From assembly GCA_002339265.1 (NCBI GenBank), contig DDKG01000283.1, positions 1-8,225 on the forward strand: DNA of 8,225 nucleotides. The letters run 5' to 3'. The notes beneath the pieces were generated by a model. The model had not been told where the DNA came from. It did no database searches and saw only the letters and a program-made list of their open reading frames with translations. Below, one piece after another: positions 6,383-8,225 of the stretch. This stretch comes from Massilia sp. UBA2604. GTDB lineage: Bacteria; Pseudomonadota; Gammaproteobacteria; Burkholderiales; Burkholderiaceae_D. The position numbers were made by a program, and so were the translations under genes. The number at the start of each line of letters is the position of its first letter. The stretch's first letter is position 1.

Positions 6383-7672
6383 TCAGGGCACGTGCTCGCC
6401 CCGGGCGCGGAGTTTTCGCCGGTGGCGCCGCGCCGTATCCCAGAACGCCAGCGAGACCAGCACGAAGAACATCTGGCCGACGGCCAGCGCCAGCACCGAG
6501 TGCGACAGCATCGGGGCGACCACGCCGGCCACGATCGCGCCCAGCAGGGTCGACACAAAGGACTGGCACGAGGCCACCGTGCCGCGGATATGCGGGAACA
6601 GGTCGAGCGCCAGCAGGGTCGCGCCGGGCGCGATCAGCGAGCTGCCGAAGGTGAAGAAGAACATCGGCGCCACCGTCCACGGCAGCGCCGGCGGCAGGAA
6701 GGCGTGGTAGGTGACGTTGAAGGCCACCGCGCCCAGCATGAAGAAGTAGCCGATGCGGATCTGGCGCGCGAAGTCCATCCTGCCCGCCAGGCGGTTGGCC
6801 ATCAACGAGCCGAGGAAGATCCCGCTCACGGTCGGTACGAACAGCCAGGCGAACTGCGACGGTCCTAGGCCCAGGCTCTCTGGCAGCATCACCGGCGCCG
6901 CTGCGATGTACAGGAACAGGCCGCCGAAGTTCAGGGCGGTCACGCCGGCCTTCATGTGGAACAGGAAGGAGCTGAAGATGGCGCCATAGCTCTTGGCCAG
7001 GAAGCGCGGGTTGAACGGCTGGCGCTGGGTGCTCGGAATGGTCTCGGGCAGGTGCTTCCAGCAGAACCAGCCCAGCAGCACGGTGTAGATGCACAGCGCC
7101 AGGAAGATCGCGCGCCAGTCGAACCACAGTACGATCCAGCCGCCCACCACCGGCGCGATGGCCGGCGCGATCGAGAAGATCATGGTCACCATCGACAGCA
7201 GGCGCGCCGCTGCGGTGTCGGAATACAGGTCGCGGATGATGGCGCGTCCCACCACCACGCCGGCCCCCGCCGACACGCCCTGCATGATGCGGAACACCCA
7301 CAGGTAGTGCACCGAGGACGCCGAGGCGCAGCCGAAGGTGCCGATCGCGAACACCACCAGCGCCACCAGGATCACGTTGCGCCGCCCGAAGGCGTCGGAC
7401 AGCGCGCCATGCCACAACACCATGCCGGCAAAGGCCAGCATATAGGCGGTCAGCGTCTGCTGCACCTCGAGCGGCGTGGCCGCCAGCTCGGCCTGGATCT
7501 GCGGGAAGGCCGGCAAGTAGGCGTCGATCGAGAACGGCCCCAGCATCGACAGGGCCGCCAGCAGGGTCGCCAGGCCGCCGGCCGACAGCATCGCGATCTT
7601 GTGGGGAGTGGGAAGCGGAACCGGTGTGACGGGGTCCTTCGGAAGATCGGGCGGGTCGGTTGGCGGCAGCAT
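6383..7672 (-). CDS. Bcr/CflA-family multidrug efflux MFS transporter, 429 aa
   Basis: This is an inner-membrane proton-driven exporter of the 12-helix drug/H+ antiporter group. After a Pro-rich, probably cytoplasmic N-terminus of about 25 residues comes the Bcr/CflA signature SIDAYLPAFP (48-57) in the first helix region. MFS motif A follows as GALSDAFGRR (89-98), then motif B RIMQG (128-132), the RAIIRDLY stretch (143-150) typical of Bcr proteins, and motif C with P170, P174 and GG at 177-178. Hydrophobic segments continue regularly to about residue 410, followed by a short basic tail. The length is within the usual range for the family. Known members export bicyclomycin, sulfonamides, chloramphenicol or other small molecules; the substrate cannot be read from the sequence. 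The gene starts 18 bases after the methyltransferase stop, with only a weak TGGA as a ribosome binding site, and ends at a strong terminator, so it is probably the last gene of that transcript. Confidence 0.94.
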   Translation of the reverse strand: MLPPTDPPDLPKDPVTPVPLPTPHKIAMLSAGGLATLLAALSMLGPFSIDAYLPAFPQIQAELAATPLEVQQTLTAYMLAFAGMVLWHGALSDAFGRRNVILVALVVFAIGTFGCASASSVHYLWVFRIMQGVSAGAGVVVGRAIIRDLYSDTAAARLLSMVTMIFSIAPAIAPVVGGWIVLWFDWRAIFLALCIYTVLLGWFCWKHLPETIPSTQRQPFNPRFLAKSYGAIFSSFLFHMKAGVTALNFGGLFLYIAAAPVMLPESLGLGPSQFAWLFVPTVSGIFLGSLMANRLAGRMDFARQIRIGYFFMLGAVAFNVTYHAFLPPALPWTVAPMFFFTFGSSLIAPGATLLALDLFPHIRGTVASCQSFVSTLLGAIVAGVVAPMLSHSVLALAVGQMFFVLVSLAFWDTARRHRRKLRARGEHVP

Positions 7673-7690
7673 CGTCAGTCCAGTTGCGGG

Positions 7691-8225
7691 TTAATCCTGT
7701 TTTGGCTTGGCTTCTTCACGGCGGTTGAAACCGGCCACCATATCGAAGCGGAACAGGCGGCATTCGAGCGCGCCGTTGAAGAACGGCGTCTTGCGCGATT
7801 CCTTCAGGCGCAGCATCTTGGGCAATCCAAGATCGGCGGTGAACAGATACGCGGTCCAGCCGGCGAAGCGCTGCTTGAGCGTGGTGCTGAAAGCCGAGTA
7901 GAAGCCGATCGCCATTTCGTCCTGCGGCACGGTGCTGTCGCCGCGCACGCCGATCCGTTCGCCGTACGGCGGGTTGGTCAGCAGGATGCCGGGCGCATCT
8001 AGCGGCGCCACCACGTGCTGGGCCTCGATCTGCTTGAGCGGCACCTCGAACAGGATGCCGGCCACTTTCAGGTTATGGCGCGTCATCGCGACCATGTCGC
8101 CCGAGATGTCGGAGCCGAAGATGGTCGGCTCGCTCGGCAGCGGGTTCGGCTTGATCGCGGCCTTCATGTCGGCCCAGGCCTGGCGGTCGTGGTCGGCGAA
8201 CTGTTCGAAGGCGAAGCGGCGGCGC
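7691..8225 (-). CDS. rlmL: RlmL-type 23S rRNA (guanine-N2) methyltransferase, C-terminal part (5' end outside window)
   Basis: The frame is open to the right edge, so only the last 178 codons are seen; the visible part starts inside the protein (RRRFAFEQFADHD). It carries the C-terminal half of a class I SAM-dependent methyltransferase fold. FGSDIS is the acidic strand expected to contact S-adenosylmethionine, LLTNPPYGERIG is the catalytic NPPY motif of base-amino methyltransferases, and FFNGALECRLFRFDM is the closing block shared with RlmL/YpsC-type THUMP enzymes. The E. coli family member methylates G2445 of 23S rRNA; there it is fused to a second methyltransferase (RlmK), whereas here the protein ends soon after the RlmL-like part, at a charged tail (REEAKPKQD) and a TAA. 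An internal ATG at 8167 is not the start, because family-typical sequence continues upstream of it. The THUMP domain would lie outside the window. The exact target base is inferred from the family. Confidence 0.85.
   Translation of the reverse strand, partial: RRRFAFEQFADHDRQAWADMKAAIKPNPLPSEPTIFGSDISGDMVAMTRHNLKVAGILFEVPLKQIEAQHVVAPLDAPGILLTNPPYGERIGVRGDSTVPQDEMAIGFYSAFSTTLKQRFAGWTAYLFTADLGLPKMLRLKESRKTPFFNGALECRLFRFDMVAGFNRREEAKPKQD

Noticed and set aside
6270..7415. A 381-codon minus-strand frame overlapping the transporter in another phase
   Set aside because: It is Arg/Gly/Pro-rich, out of phase with the Bcr/CflA frame and runs through the terminator; typical GC-rich shadow.
6956..8002. 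A 348-codon plus-strand frame across the transporter/methyltransferase junction
   Set aside because: It is in register with both minus-strand genes, which have unmistakable family motifs; the plus translation is His/Arg/Gln-rich with no recognisable domain.

Overview
The window looks like GC-rich proteobacterial chromosome, most likely a betaproteobacterium of the Burkholderiales (Oxalobacteraceae/Massilia-like). This is inferred from the strong GC bias at third codon positions, the gene families present and the style of the proteins; no rRNA marker is available. All five genes lie on the minus strand, so transcription runs from high to low coordinates. No tRNA, rRNA, insertion sequence, phage gene or CRISPR array was seen.

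Upstream block (8225 to 6354). The 3' part of a THUMP/RlmL-type 23S rRNA guanine-N2 methyltransferase enters from the right edge. Eighteen bases after its stop begins a complete Bcr/CflA-family drug-efflux MFS transporter. The pair probably shares a transcript, which ends at a clear intrinsic terminator (GC stem followed by a T run) at 6354-6375.

Intergenic block (6353 to 6066). This is the only AT-rich part of the window (63 G/C in 180 bases counted over 6181-6360, about 35%). It holds overlapping inverted repeats, a direct repeat and a weak promoter candidate, and should carry the promoter and operators of the next operon.

Signalling block (6065 to 82). Three genes sit almost end to end, with gaps of 8 and 6 bases. 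The first encodes a soluble HDOD-GAF-histidine kinase, the second a REC-PAS-GGDEF-EAL response regulator with both cyclic-di-GMP active-site signatures intact, and the third a cytoplasmic protein made almost entirely of 13 Sel1-like repeats. The simplest model is a two-component system. An intracellular cue read by HDOD/GAF drives the kinase, the kinase phosphorylates the receiver, and the receiver biases c-di-GMP synthesis or breakdown. The Sel1 protein would be a scaffold or partner. The domain calls are strong; the pairing and the Sel1 role are inference.

The strongest candidate for something under-described is this three-gene module: an HDOD domain with a degenerate HD motif fused to a histidine kinase, co-transcribed with a dual-domain c-di-GMP enzyme and a repeat scaffold. 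Very long reading frames on the plus strand are codon-bias artefacts.
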